This document shows positions 27,001 to 38,643 of a stretch of DNA of 64,000 bases, piece after piece; the first letter of the stretch is position 1, and each line of letters starts with the position of its first letter. The notes beneath the pieces were generated by a model. It searched no databases, was not told where the DNA came from, and saw nothing but the letters and a program-made list of their open reading frames with translations. This DNA comes from Phoenix dactylifera. Taxonomy: Eukaryota; Streptophyta; Magnoliopsida; Arecales; Arecaceae. The translations under genes and the position numbers were made by a program. The DNA is taken from NCBI RefSeq assembly GCF_009389715.1, contig NC_052405.1:9155194-9219193 (forward strand). Direction: 5' to 3'.

Positions 27001-27480
27001 TTCTCAACAAAGAATAAGATCACTAAGTATTGACACTCAAAAAATAACTTCTTTTTTCCACAAATAATGGCAAACGGATCAAATTTTTACGGCGTTGGGA
27101 GCGGCTTCGATCGAATCGCCGCCATGGGCGCAGGCGAGAGGAGGATCTTTCAACCAGCCGCACTTCCGCTATCGCATCCGAGGCGATGCGAGCTAATAAG
27201 AACGCCAGGGTTTCATAAAAATCGGATTTGTCTGCGATCAAATCAAGGATCGGAGAGCTCTCTAGGATTATGGTTATGGGGAAGCGGAATGACCTGGTGG
27301 AAGTGGGGAGAAAAAAAAGGGAGGAATAAGGGCGAGGAAGGCGAGGAGGAGGAGACGACGGAGTCTCTTGGAAGCCAGGTGGGGAATATCATTGCCCTCT
27401 CCTCGGAGGCCGGAGCAGCCACCCTTCCCATCGGAAAATGGACGGAATTGTTAAAATCGAAAACCGGAGATTTTGGATAG
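27001..27480 (-). promoter_or_regulatory. GC-rich leader/promoter region of the 71-residue gene
   Basis: A GC-rich island (27080-27440) with CGATCG, GGCGAGGAGG and GAGGAGGAGACGACGG words lies immediately upstream of the minus-strand start at 27000 and ends sharply against AT-rich DNA. This is where the 5' UTR and core promoter are expected. Open frames on both strands inside it are likely by-products of the base composition. A 72-codon minus-strand frame (27023-27241) would be an upstream ORF if transcribed. Confidence 0.4.
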
Positions 27481-28597
27481 ATTTTGTTAAAACCGTAATT
27501 ATTTAATCACACATGATAAATTTTAGATATAAAATTAAAAAATTTAAATAATATTTTTTATTTTTTTAAAATAAAATGTTATAAATGATATCAAAATAGA
27601 TCCGGCCTATAATTTATTTGGACTAGAAGGTACAATAATACGAATCTATTTAGATAAATTTTGAGTATTTAAAAAAAATAAATAATATTTTTTAGCTATT
27701 TTTTTTTATAAAGATCCAATGCAATGAGGCAAGCACTTACTAAATAAGTTTCACAAAAACGCAAGGTGACTAATGATATACATAATTAGATAGTGCGTAT
27801 TACACTATATGCCCAAAATGGTAGTACACTATACCGATCACAACTGTTTGTTTTCATAAACCCCATTCATCAAGTGCTGATCTTGATGCACTGCCTCAAA
27901 ATAAATGGTTGATACCATGCACCGCTATATGATCCGTAGTGCAGGATATAATTCTCTAATAGATATTTGTTAGCTTTTTTAGAGTTTAGATACCGTACAT
28001 TAGGCTTGCTAACCTTGGTTTGTGAGATGCATAGGAATTATACGATGAGATGCAGTGGAAACTCTTGATGGATGCATATAAATGAACTAATAATTAAAAA
28101 TTATTTCAAATAATTAATATAATTTTAATTTAATTTTTTTTAGTCAATATTAGAGGTCAGGTTCATATAAATTAGTGAAGGCTAAACATTGCGTGAGCTG
28201 ATTAGGTTGAGTACCCTTGCTGTATAACCATTCAGTTTATTCACAGAGCATTTTCCAGAGAACTTCATCATACCAATCATCTTAAAACTTAGTACCTATA
28301 TGAAAAAATCATAGACATGCAAAGTTATGAAGCTAAAGAAGCCAGTTAGTAACAGACTTTGGGTTAGCCAAGAACATTGTCCACAGAGGCCTTATTTATC
28401 TGTCTATTTTTTATTTATTTTTGGGAAAATAAGATTGCAATTTTTTTAAAAAAATCCTTTTGTAGTTGTTCATAAGATTGCTCCTTGTAAACCAGAGTCT
28501 ACAACCACTTGTACATCAACTTACATACCAGTTACTATAATATTTGCTTGGTTAGCCAAGCAAATGTATCTGTGACAATAATATCTGCATCAGTGTA
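27481..28597. other. AT-rich intergenic spacer
   Basis: Low-complexity A/T sequence with no coding signal. Phrases such as AAATTTAAATAATATTTTTT resemble those near 15020 and suggest a shared old repeat. The right edge should include the 3' UTR of the sucrose-phosphate synthase gene. Confidence 0.4.
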
Positions 28598-31500
28598 TCA
28601 AAAATTAATATATCTCGTCCCAATTTTCTCAATACTAGTTTGCATCTCGGAAACGTCGTAACCTTCGGCTAGAGAGACAATGTTCGGGCTATCCAAGGGG
28701 ACTACATCTTCTCTCTTGTAACTGTTGACATCACGTAGAAGCTTCTCACTCCCATGTTTAACCAAGCCTTTGAGTACTAAAGTCTTGTGGAGACCAGGAA
28801 GGAGCTCTTCATGATCTGTATCCCCTTGTTCTCCCACAAATACCACCACTTTTGAAAGATCAATGTCCCATCTTATTGATAAATACCTTCAAATCATGCC
28901 CAAGTTGATGGTAGTGTGTTAAAATCCTTGATACAAAAGAAGTTTTATTGATTGCAATGATAAAATGCCCAAAAACAAAAGGCTAATACTAACCTTAATG
29001 CGTGTGACCTTGATGCAAATAGAGGAATCACATTCAAGCGTGTGCATGTCTGTGTGTACACTAGGTTGCATCGGAAGCCACGCATCCGAAGTCTTTGTCG
29101 AATAGCATCAATCTTCCAAACCTAAAGATATTATCATTGTATTAGTTTCGCAAACAAGGGTTATATTAACCTTCTTTCATTTATGCCTGATTACAACTAA
29201 GCATCGTAAGCAAAAAGAAAGTATGATGCTTTTGGAGGCCTAATGTTCACCACAAAGTTGAGATTTAGATCAAAAAAAGATATCCATACTCAAAAATTAG
29301 TAGAGCTGGCTGAGCCAAAAACCTAATTGAGCGAGAAGAGACTCATTCTCTCCTTCTAGCCCTGCATCGAGACTTCGAGCCCTGGATGTCGGGTCATCTT
29401 ATGTATGATATTATTCTTGTTAGTTATTTGATTTTAAAAAAATTCAGTTGGTAGAAAATAGATTAATAAAATATATTAATTTTAATAATTGTAGGAAAAA
29501 AAAAAGCCCGTAAAATGGACTCACCTTAGCTCCAGCCTTGAGAGAGTAAGCATGGCAGCGCGAACTGCAAGCCTGCTCGTCAACGGTCAGATCATCCCCC
29601 TCGGCCCCATCCATCATCGCCAATCGCAGCACAGCGGACTTCACATGCTCTGCAGGCCATCTGTACTCCACGTGTGTATTATAATCCGTGTCGGCAATCA
29701 GATCCCTCCAGGGATGGCACACCTGGCTCCCGCTGCTACAGATCAACGCATCAAACTCCGTTGGATCCACGTGGCAGCATCTCAACGCCTCGACCGTCTC
29801 CATGATCGTAGACCCCGTGGAGAGCACGTACCCCGTTCGAGGACCACCAACCGCCATGACCTTTCTGATGGTGCCCTCTAAATCGTCGATCACCAGCCGT
29901 CCCTTTTCATCGTAGCAATCAGCGGCGATCACGAAGAGCTCGCGTCTCCTGCCTGGGGAGTAATCGACGGGAGCGCTGGTTGCGGCGTGCGTGCGGTCTG
30001 GACGGTGGCGATGGAGGGCTTCGAGGATGGCGGCGACGTCGGTGCCGTTGGGTTTGAGATCGGCGGCGGCGGCGGCGTCGAGGGAGAAGCGGAAGGAGAG
30101 GTCGTGGTCGTCGGCGACGTCGCGGAGGGAGTCGGTGAGGGGCTCGTCGGGGAGGCGTGGCGCGACGTCGAGGCGGGTGGTGGGGTGGAGGGTTCGGCAG
30201 TGGGCGACGTGGGAGAGGTAGTGGCGGCAGTGCTCCGGCCAGGAGAAGCGGTGGATGTTTCTGAGGCCGCTGCGGCGGCAGTCCAGCCAGAGGGATTTGC
30301 TGGAGACCAGCTTCAGGAGTGCATCGGACATGGCATGGTGGTCATGGGGATCCACCAGGAGGCCATTGTTCAGTGCCTGGCATGAAAAATATAGCTGTTA
30401 GATTACTACTTCCTTCGCAGCCTTCTTCATATATTTGGTTGGTCTGGAGTGAAATCATGCGACAGTTTTTTTTTTCCTTCCTTCCTTCTCAGCTTAGTCT
30501 GCTAATTACACCAAACCAAAGAAGTTGCAAGAGAAATGGACTCTCGTTGCAGGAGAAACTCAGGTAAAATGTCTCACTAAAATCGATTCCCGTCCACCAT
30601 TAATGGAGCCATATATAGTTTAACCAAATGCATGCACCTTAAAAGAAGTTGAGCTCAAAGCAAAGCTGCAGTGGAAAAGAAGACTGGATCTCTCATCTCT
30701 GCAACTCAAATGTGAGGTGGAGATGATCCGAATTCAAGAGAGGTAGCTAAGCAGAAATCCACTAGAGACTACCAAGAATGGGATCAGTTTGCATTAAAAT
30801 ATTAGGCTATGTGGAAAGAAAGCAATTATAAAAAATACCAAAAGAAAAGCTACTTATATTATATAAGTATTTAAACCACCCTGCCCAATTAAAAACCTCT
30901 GCTTTCTTAATTACTGAAGAGATAAATTTGTACTTATAAAGTAACCCAATGAAAGTTTTCTCACCAAAATACGAGAGAGAGAGAGAGTTTTACCTTGATT
31001 ATGTCTACTGGTCCCCCATTCTTGGTTGCGACGACCGGAAACCATAAGCAGCCGCCTGCAAAATTTTCGAACAGCTCATATAATCCTTGAGAAAAAAAGT
31101 AAAACCAAGTATAAGTTTTCATAAAGAAATCAAAGGAAGCACTCCTTACCTCTATGAGAGTGAGGCCAAAAGGTTCAACCAGGGCCGGATTGATGAAGAC
31201 TCCCTGCCAAAAATTTAACACCAATTAATCCAACGTATACCAAAGCCAGACCGATTTCAATAACGTGGCCCATGATGGGTCATTCTCCAATACCTTAGTC
31301 TTTGCTGCAAGACGGTATACGTGAGGAACATCACTCTGCTTGTGGTGCTTGGGGTATGCCACCTGACCATAGAGATCATACCTGTCAATAAGCTTGAGGA
31401 CCGCCGTCAAAACCGCCGCCCCGCCGCCCGACATTTCTTCGATATCATCTCTGGTGCCCAGTATCAGTGTCTGCAATAGTGCTCAAGTCCAATTACTCCC

Positions 31501-34500
31501 ACTTGTCTAAGTTCACTACTCACTAAGACATCATGAAATGGATGGAGGCTAATCATGGACTAATTACCAAGTTTGCAAGCTCTCGAAGGGGGCGGTGCTC
31601 GCCAAATGCCTTGAGCAGTGTCATGACATTCTTCTTCGGGTCGGGCCGAGATAGGGCAAGGATCATAGGCTTGTGAGGGTTTGTGAAGAACCTCATTATC
31701 TGCACAAGGCTATCTTGTAAATTGTACTTAATAACAAAAGCAAGGGAAGTAAAAACGGATGTTACAATTAAGCTCAAGCTTGTCTTATAACCTCAGACCA
31801 TATGGGAGGTAAATCTCTCTTGCCCTGAGTTCTATCCGAGCCGATCAACGATGAGAGATCGCCATCCCCTTCCGACTCTTGAGTGCTCACATGGCTGAAA
31901 TCCATCCCTGGTGGTATTACCTATTAATTGAGCAAGCCATTTGTAATAGAATCATGCAGTCAAAAAAATAACTCAAAATAACTCAACAGCTATGAACGCA
32001 AATGGGCTGGGCTTGGGCTGAGCAAATCAAACATCACCGGAACATGATTTAGCCCATATAGCAGCCCATTCGCACCACTAGATTGGAATCGATTGCTTAC
32101 CACCATCCGAGGCATGTAACGGCCAAGGCAACTAACACCTCTCCTCCTCCTCACCCTGAGCTTCCTTTCTAATCTTATATCGAAACCATCATAAATCCCC
32201 CACTGCTCGTCGATCTCCTGGCGAGTGCTGGTGACAACCAGCTCGGTTGCATCGAGCGCCGCCTCCTCGGCCTCGATCCTTCTCATGATTCTATATGTGG
32301 AGTTGATATTTTCTCTGCTTAGCCTGCCTTGCTTGAGGAGTTGCTCAAGTTTGTTCCGGCCTAATGAGTGGCCTGTCATCACCATAGGCACGCCGAGGGC
32401 ACCCGAGAGGCGGGCCGCCGCCTCGCCGGCATCTGCATAGTGACCATGGATCACGTAAGGCCATGCAGGCTTGGCACTGCCATCCTCACCAATCTGGTCA
32501 CTCAGGGCCCGAGCAACGTTTGTAACGTGGGCCAAGGCCCGGTCCACAAACTCAGGGAGGTGCGGCCACAGAGACTCCTTGGGCAAGTACCTGAGAATGA
32601 CATGAAGAGTGAATCTGAGGTTAAGGCCCATAACAATCGTTATAGTGGGCCAAGAGGAGTCAGGTGTAGGCCTGTAACGTTTGCTAATCAGATAAATAGA
32701 TTCATTGATTTAGTGCTAACGTCATTAGATTGGACATAGGTCCATCTAATGAGAAAAAAAAATACATGGTGTCCACACATTGTTTCAACAGAGTGTAGCC
32801 ACTAGCATGGTTGCCCTGGAATAAATCATGATCCATTTGCATTCCTTCAGATGATGATATATGGTTGGTTGGCCGATGATTGTTAAAAATATAAATATGA
32901 TTCTAAATGAAAAATTTGGCATCTAAATTATAGTGTTTCCTCCTACAATATGTCGAAGACAATGTTGAGTTTAATATCGATAATTAATTCCTTTCTACAC
33001 CTTGATCTTTCTTCCATTTGATGATTATGATCTAGTCGTACTTTGTTTTGTGCGCATTCGGGCTTGCATCTTATCCACCTTGGGCCTATTCTATATATAT
33101 ATATGGGGTTAAAAAAAAATCAAAATAAGGGACCAGGGATAAAGATTCCAATGAACAAGCCGGGAAATTATTGACTGGATCAAGTCAACTAGCTCGGCAG
33201 TGGATGAATCCAACCACAAACAAACATCCGCAAAGACGAATAAAAAAGAAACAAAAGGGTAAGGCGCGTAGTACACATATATTTGTGTGTATTAGTTCGC
33301 AGTTCGATTGATCTATGAGCTCAACGGTGGATCAGGTCAAACTAAAAATTTGCCTAATCATTACATACAAACCAAACTCTAGAGCATCGTGCAACTTTTT
33401 TCTTTTCCCTAAAATTTTATCAAAATGCGCGTTCAATATTTTACCTATCTCGAGGTCCACATGGCAGTCGAATTATGTAGGCCCCACAGGAATCACCATC
33501 AATGCTTGGATCACGATCGGACGGACGGGTCAGCATCTCGACCGGCTCACCGTAGGTCCAGTCAACTTGTGGGGCCAAAATTTGGCGAGTCAGGAGGTCC
33601 ACACGGTAGACTCCCTTGGTGGCAGCCAGAGCCCGGGCTAACTCCACCACATATTTTACCTGATCATCACCTATGATGTTAGAACGAGATCATGTATATA
33701 ATGTTTTCCAGCCACAAAGAATTCATGCAAATGTTTTTGATGGTACACCTGCCCTCCTGTGTCCGAATCTCTTCCTAGTTCCATGTTCTCTCCACGTACT
33801 AGTCCATGCAAACTGCAATAAAAGCATACGTTAACAATAAGTTCTAAAGAAATTAGCCATATATAGCCATTTTTGGCACGTAAACTATGTTAATCTTGTA
33901 GGTCTTGTTGTAAATAAGCAAGCTATAGTACACCTGATTCCATCATGTGCCTGAGTTATGCATCTAGTGCATGATTAATCCAGATATCTAAGTGCATCAT
34001 CGATTTGGCAGAATGTGCTCATGTTAAAGTTTTATAAATTACCATTTTTATCAAAAATAAAAAAATTGCAGCATCAGTAGCAATAGTGACATTCTGCTAC
34101 ATTGGAATCCCTAATAGATCTCATACTAAATGCTTTTACTTCTGGAATATTATTACGCTTCCACCACGTGTCACAAGGCATGCCTAGCTTTTCACTTTGT
34201 TCGATCCTAAAGTGAGAGCCGTTCCACACAAGCAATATTAGTGACAGCCAAGTACCAAACCTTGACATGATGTGCTAAGACCATATACTCCATTTAATTA
34301 ACTAATCTACGCTCATTTATTGAAAGTTTTTCCAGGAGAGTCCTGGTTAACATGGATAGAAGACAGAGTGAGACAAGATCCATGTGCAATCTATGTTCAC
34401 CTCTAATAGCATAATCTAATGTTGTGATTTAGATCACTGATGAATTTTAGTGAGATCACCTGATGAGCACGATGTAGAGATGGTTGCTCTTCCCACCATC

Positions 34501-35466
34501 CTCCTCCCACATCTTTATATCTGAATCAATACGCAACATTACAGCACAATCTTTGGAGATCTCTGTGATCCCTTGTCTCCCTTCCTCCTCGGACAACTCG
34601 GAGATATCCTCCGCCGCATCCTTACTTCCTCGTCTTTGCTCCTCTCGTCTTTTAGCCAGCCGTTGTGCATCATCCCGCTTGATCTGCAATCATTTTTCGA
34701 AAGTATGAAGAACAATAAAGTAACGCTGTACCCATACACAATTTTTGCACACTTATACTTTTACATGCTAAAATATATATATTGATATAGCATAATAGCA
34801 ATCATGATTAGGGCAATGAGGGCAAGTGTTTTCTATGATAAGATAATCATTTTTCTAAAGTATGAAGAACAATAGAGTAGCGCTGTACTCGCACACAATT
34901 ACATGCTAATACATATGACATAGCATAATTGAAAAGTTTTTAGGAAAAAAAAAATAGTAATAGCAATCATGATGAGGGCAAGTGTTTCCTATGATAAGAT
35001 AATCAAATGATCAAGATGAATGCCAACAAAAAGAATAAAGTAGATCTGTCATCACCACCACCTGCTTCTTTTTGCGAGCCAGATGCCAAATTCTCCAGCA
35101 CAAGTTTTCCAGCCGGTTGCTACGCTCCTGGCTGTTCCTTGTTGCCACCACCTGTATGTAAGTATTAGCAACCCTCTGATCAGTGATCCCCTTCTACGAA
35201 TCAAGTTCAGACGGTTGGAACAAATGGAGGAGATCACCATTTTCTAATACCTTGATCCAGGTCTTGTGGAGGTCAGTCTCGTCACATCGGTCGACGACTT
35301 CCTCCACGAAGTATTTGGTAGGACTGTATCCTGGTTCTTTTCCGTTGCCGAGTTCTTCTTTCTCCAACGCCGACGGGTGGCTCCGTTGCCGAGAGCCAAC
35401 GGACCGTTTGGCGCCGGCGTCTAAGATGGCCTCCAGATAGCCGTTGAGCCACTCGTTTCCCGCCAT
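28598..35466 (-). CDS. SPS: Sucrose-phosphate synthase, full-length gene with a one-base frame break in exon 11
   Basis: Cytosolic enzyme of sucrose synthesis, making sucrose-6-phosphate from UDP-glucose and fructose-6-phosphate. Fourteen minus-strand exons: 35251-35466, 35062-35151, 34460-34683, 33749-33812, 33445-33659, 32101-32590, 31792-31920, 31568-31699, 31294-31470, 31150-31203, 30994-31055, 29525-30376, 28994-29121 and 28598-28886. They sum to 3122 nt, one short of 1041 codons; about 1040 residues is normal for the family. The N-terminus [18 protein letters not shown] and [20 protein letters not shown] are diagnostic. The GT-B glycosyltransferase core shows [78 protein letters not shown] and [14 protein letters not shown]. 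Exon 12 onward holds the C-terminal phosphatase-like domain ([22 protein letters not shown]). The usual light-regulatory serine context is replaced by RIDSDIKMW (about 153-161). Exon 11 is 62 nt rather than 63, which breaks the frame; see the separate entry. Confidence 0.95.
30973..30987. repeat. Short (GA)n run in SPS intron 11
   Basis: GA dinucleotides lie six bases past the exon 11 donor site. Confidence 0.85.
30994..31055 (-). other. Frame break in SPS exon 11
   Basis: Exon 11 begins after TTTTGCAG and encodes AAAYG, the conserved block after IE in this family. It then needs one extra base to continue as [15 protein letters not shown]. The deficit falls at a run of three T on the minus strand (31039-31041); four T would read GFP and restore frame. 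As written, frame 0 meets a TAG at 31005-31007 and would leave about 614 residues without the C-terminal domain. An upstream acceptor (TATATGAG, exon start 31074) gives an 81-nt exon that is in frame but replaces the conserved AAA block. Confidence 0.85.
34686..35006. repeat. Tandem duplication of about 160 bp in SPS intron 2
   Basis: Copy one (about 34688-34847) and copy two (about 34848-35006) share AGTATGAAGAACAATA, ACATGCTAA, GACATAGCATAAT-like and TATGATAAGATAATCA words in the same order, with small indels. Copy one abuts the acceptor of exon 3, so the duplication includes 3' splice-site sequence. Confidence 0.75.
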
Positions 35467-35682
35467 CTCTTCCCCTCCTCGCCCCCTTGGTTTCTTTTCC
35501 TCTCTTTCGCTCCTTTTTCTTGGACTTTTATAAAAAGAAGTTGGACTTGGGGAAACAAAGAAATATAAAATGGAGAATATTTTTCTTGGAAATTATTAAG
35601 GAAGAGAGAGAGAGAGGAATGAGATTGGAGTGGGGTGTGGTTGTGGTTGGAAACCGAGTTGAAGGGGAGAGTGAGGTTGTCC

Positions 35683-35690
35683 TTTATATA
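35683..35690 (-). promoter_or_regulatory. TATA box of the SPS gene
   Basis: On the minus strand CCTATATAAAGG contains a consensus TATATAAA about 217 bp upstream of the SPS start codon. Transcription would start near 35655, giving a 5' leader of roughly 190 nt. The leader contains a CT-rich stretch (CTCTCTCTCT, complement of 35605-35614), as in many plant leaders. Confidence 0.65.
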
Positions 35691-35699
35691 GGAATTTGT

Positions 35700-37179
35700 G
35701 AGAAGAGTGGATGCCCGGAATTTTATTAGTTTGTGATAAGAAATTATTAGCATATCCGAACAGGACTCCTTGGGGAGAATAAGTGCATGGAATAACATGG
35801 GGATCATGACAATTAGCGCGGCCGACTCTAGCTTGAGTGGTCACTATTCTGGTCATGGTTCAAATGAAAAGAAAATTGCCTAGAACTAGGTTAGATCCAA
35901 TGCTTGCAGTGCCGACCTTCGACCGAGGGCTGAAATGTATGAAAAAAAAAGGGGAATACATGTTATGCACATGAAATTATATGTCAAAACCTGTGCCTTT
36001 AGGCAATTTCATGCGCTGGTGCTGCATCAGGCCATCAAATGGTTCGATGAGCATCGATTCCGATCCTTTCCAAGCGAAAAGGAGGCAAAAATCGCACAGA
36101 AGAGAATGAAATCCAGAAATTGTAGGACTATTAAAAGTGGGGTGAAAGATTGTTGTACTGTAGAGTGACTAATGATTCTATTCTTTGCTTCTTCTGATCC
36201 ATGGATGAGCAGACATTAGCAATGACATGCATGCATCACTATTTTGTAAAGTAGCATTGTTCAAAGAATTATACGTTTATGCACCGACTAGTAAAAGATA
36301 GAGTAGAGTACTTTAGTAACAATTTTTGTGAAAAAATATTTGAATATATGTGGCCAACCCGGAGATACCTAATATGCTCCGGAATCTGTTATTTTTCGAT
36401 TTTTTTGGATGTATCTGTACTCGAATTATACGAATTATCTGTTTCAGCATATATATATTTGAATAACGATGAACACCATCAAAGTCTAAAATAGAATAAA
36501 CTGGATAAATTTAGACCAGTTTAACAAGTAGGCTTGCCTTCATGCAAAGGTACAAATATTTAAAATGGGGCAAAAATTTGCTAATATTCACCCTCACTAT
36601 TGGTAAGTTGGTGTTGTTTTCAAACAATATTGTGCTAGTTATTGGAAAGAAATGCACTCATTGATGATACAAGAGCCTGTTTTTGTTTCTTAATGACCAA
36701 GAGTACTATCAAAGCATGATTAAGATGCATTCTCCACTTACTCCTGCCCTCGCATCACATCTCCACCGAAACAAAAGGATCGCAAAAATTATTGGAAAAG
36801 CCAGAGAATAATCTTTCTCTTCATCTCATATTCCCCCATATCTTTACTTCTCTGTTGTTAGGTTGTACCTAGGGTTGTTGGCATCCTGCCATGCTCTCTC
36901 CCTTGACACACATCCTAATGATGGATTCCACTTTAATCTTCCATGTCCGAATATGCCCGCATACGTTGCATATAACCACAAAAGATATGGCCCATCCACC
37001 ATTTCCCATCAAACGTGTCCTCTGTAAAACAACATGATCATTACTTAAGAGGTGATGTGGATCAACCAAAAGATTCTAGATTGTAGAGAACAAGTCTATC
37101 TTGTATGCTATTGTACTAACAGAAGATCATATATACATGTTGATTACAAGAATCAGCTTACCACCTAATTAGACTGCAT
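35700..37179. other. SPS upstream region and intergenic spacer
   Basis: The first several hundred bases are the distal SPS promoter. Open frames are short and unrecognised. No RNA gene or paired repeat was seen up to the Copia fragment. Confidence 0.4.
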
Positions 37180-37440
37180 GCATGTAGTATACAACGTGAA
37201 TTTGGAAGGAAGATGAGAGTATTGAACTTTTGTTTGAGGTTTGGTAAGTAAATCAGCAGGCTGAATCTGAGATGGAAGATGGTGAAGATGAAGTGTCTTG
37301 GTGAGATGTTGATGCCAAGTAAAGACAACAATGACACCAATATGCTTGGTGAGCTCATATTAGCATGATTGTTAGCAATCTAATTAATAGCACTAATATT
37401 ATCATACTAGAGAGGATCAGTAGGCTCAAAAGATGGCACC

Positions 37441-38643
37441 TGTTGCTGGAAATTGGACCCGGGGGCCGCCGCGAAACCAGGGGAGGAGGAGCTCCGCGCC
37501 GGGAGGGCGGACGGCGGTGCGCCGGCCGACTGCGTCCTCCATGGGGATGAGAGAGCAGAGAAGAGAGTGCGTCCTGTCCTGTCCTGTCCTGCAAAAAAGC
37601 CGGTGGCCGGGCTTTCCGGCGCCGGCCCTCCGATGCTTAAGTCAGAGGGGGCGAGTATGTGGAGAGAGCAAGCAAGAGAGCGAAGAAGAGAGATATGTGG
37701 AGAGGATCAAGAGAATATTGTGCTCAATTGTGTCTGTGCTGTTTATTTTTTGTCCCGGTCCGAGTCCGGATCCGGTCCCCCCTTTCTTTCCCCCAGGTTC
37801 CCTTTTATAGAGGGATATTGTGTTACCTGGGAGGTGACAGGGGAATTTGTCCTCTTTTGTAATAATTGGGCACCATTTGGCCCATTAATGGCGTAGTAGA
37901 GAATAAGGCCGAATCAGACCGGAACCAGGGAGTTGTCACAGTCGATCGGACCTGTTGGAGTGGTTGAACCGTCGGCCGTGGTGGGCCTGGGGTCCGTGGA
38001 TGGTAAGTGCATTTATTACCGAGTGAACCGGCGGTCAGGGAGAGCCATACGCTTTGATGGTTCAGTGATCCGGAGATCGCCTTGAGCCGTGTTCATTAAA
38101 TGACTGAGTGCATCGGAGACTTGAGGGGGTCTCATGCATTAATGGCAGGTCGTACCGAATACCTGCGGAGATCTTATGCCTTGATAACTTGGAGATAGCG
38201 GCAGGTTGTAGTGGAGTTGCCAGGTCCCTTAGAGGGTTAGGCGGGAGTCGAACATTTGGTCAAGGCAATCGGCTCGGCAGGGGTGCCGAGCCGAGCTGGT
38301 CGCCCAATGGGGCGCCCTGTGGCGGGGTCACTCCTAGTACTTCTGGTCGGCGCCCTTCGGGCGAGCACCTTCTAGCCGAGCGCCTCTATTTGGCGCTTTT
38401 TGTCTCTGGTCAGCGCTTTCTAGTCGAGCGCTTCTCTGGTCGGCGTCCTCCGGTCGGCTCTTTCTAGCCAAGCACCCCTACTTGGTTATTTTGGTTGGGC
38501 GCCTCTTCTTGGCGCTCTCTCCGGTCGGCGCCCTTCAGTCGAGCGCCTTTCTGGTCGGCACTCTTTGACCGAGCATCTTTCTGGTCGGCGCTCTTTGGCC
38601 GAGCGCCTCCGCGGCGGTATGACTTGGGGTTTTTCCCCCAACA
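37441..38643. mobile_element. Solo LTR with perfect 5-bp target-site duplication
   Basis: A 1203-bp unit begins TGTTG and ends CAACA, the inverted ends of an LTR. It is flanked on both sides by GCACC (37436-37440 and 38644-38648). Its removal rejoins the Copia reading order on the minus strand exactly, which confirms the insertion. No internal domain is present, so the element has recombined to a solo LTR. It is GC-rich and ends in a block of about 30-bp degenerate repeats. Family and orientation cannot be decided from the LTR alone. Confidence 0.8.
38335..38620. repeat. Degenerate 30-bp tandem repeats inside the solo LTR
   Basis: About nine imperfect units built on CTGGTCGGCGCYCTTYGGYC followed by GAGCGCCTTT-like sequence. 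They are GC-rich and diverged by substitutions and small indels. Confidence 0.75.

Noticed and set aside
27067-27480. 137-codon plus-strand open frame
   Set aside because: Low-complexity Gly/Glu-rich product in the GC-rich leader region of a minus-strand gene model; no homologous motif.
29987-30385. Long plus-strand open frames opposite SPS exon 12
   Set aside because: Gly/Val/Ala/Glu-rich shadows of the GC-rich SPS exon on the other strand; no domain.
37433-37896. 125- and 147-codon open frames
   Set aside because: They lie inside the solo LTR and have no retroviral or host domain; GC-rich coincidence.
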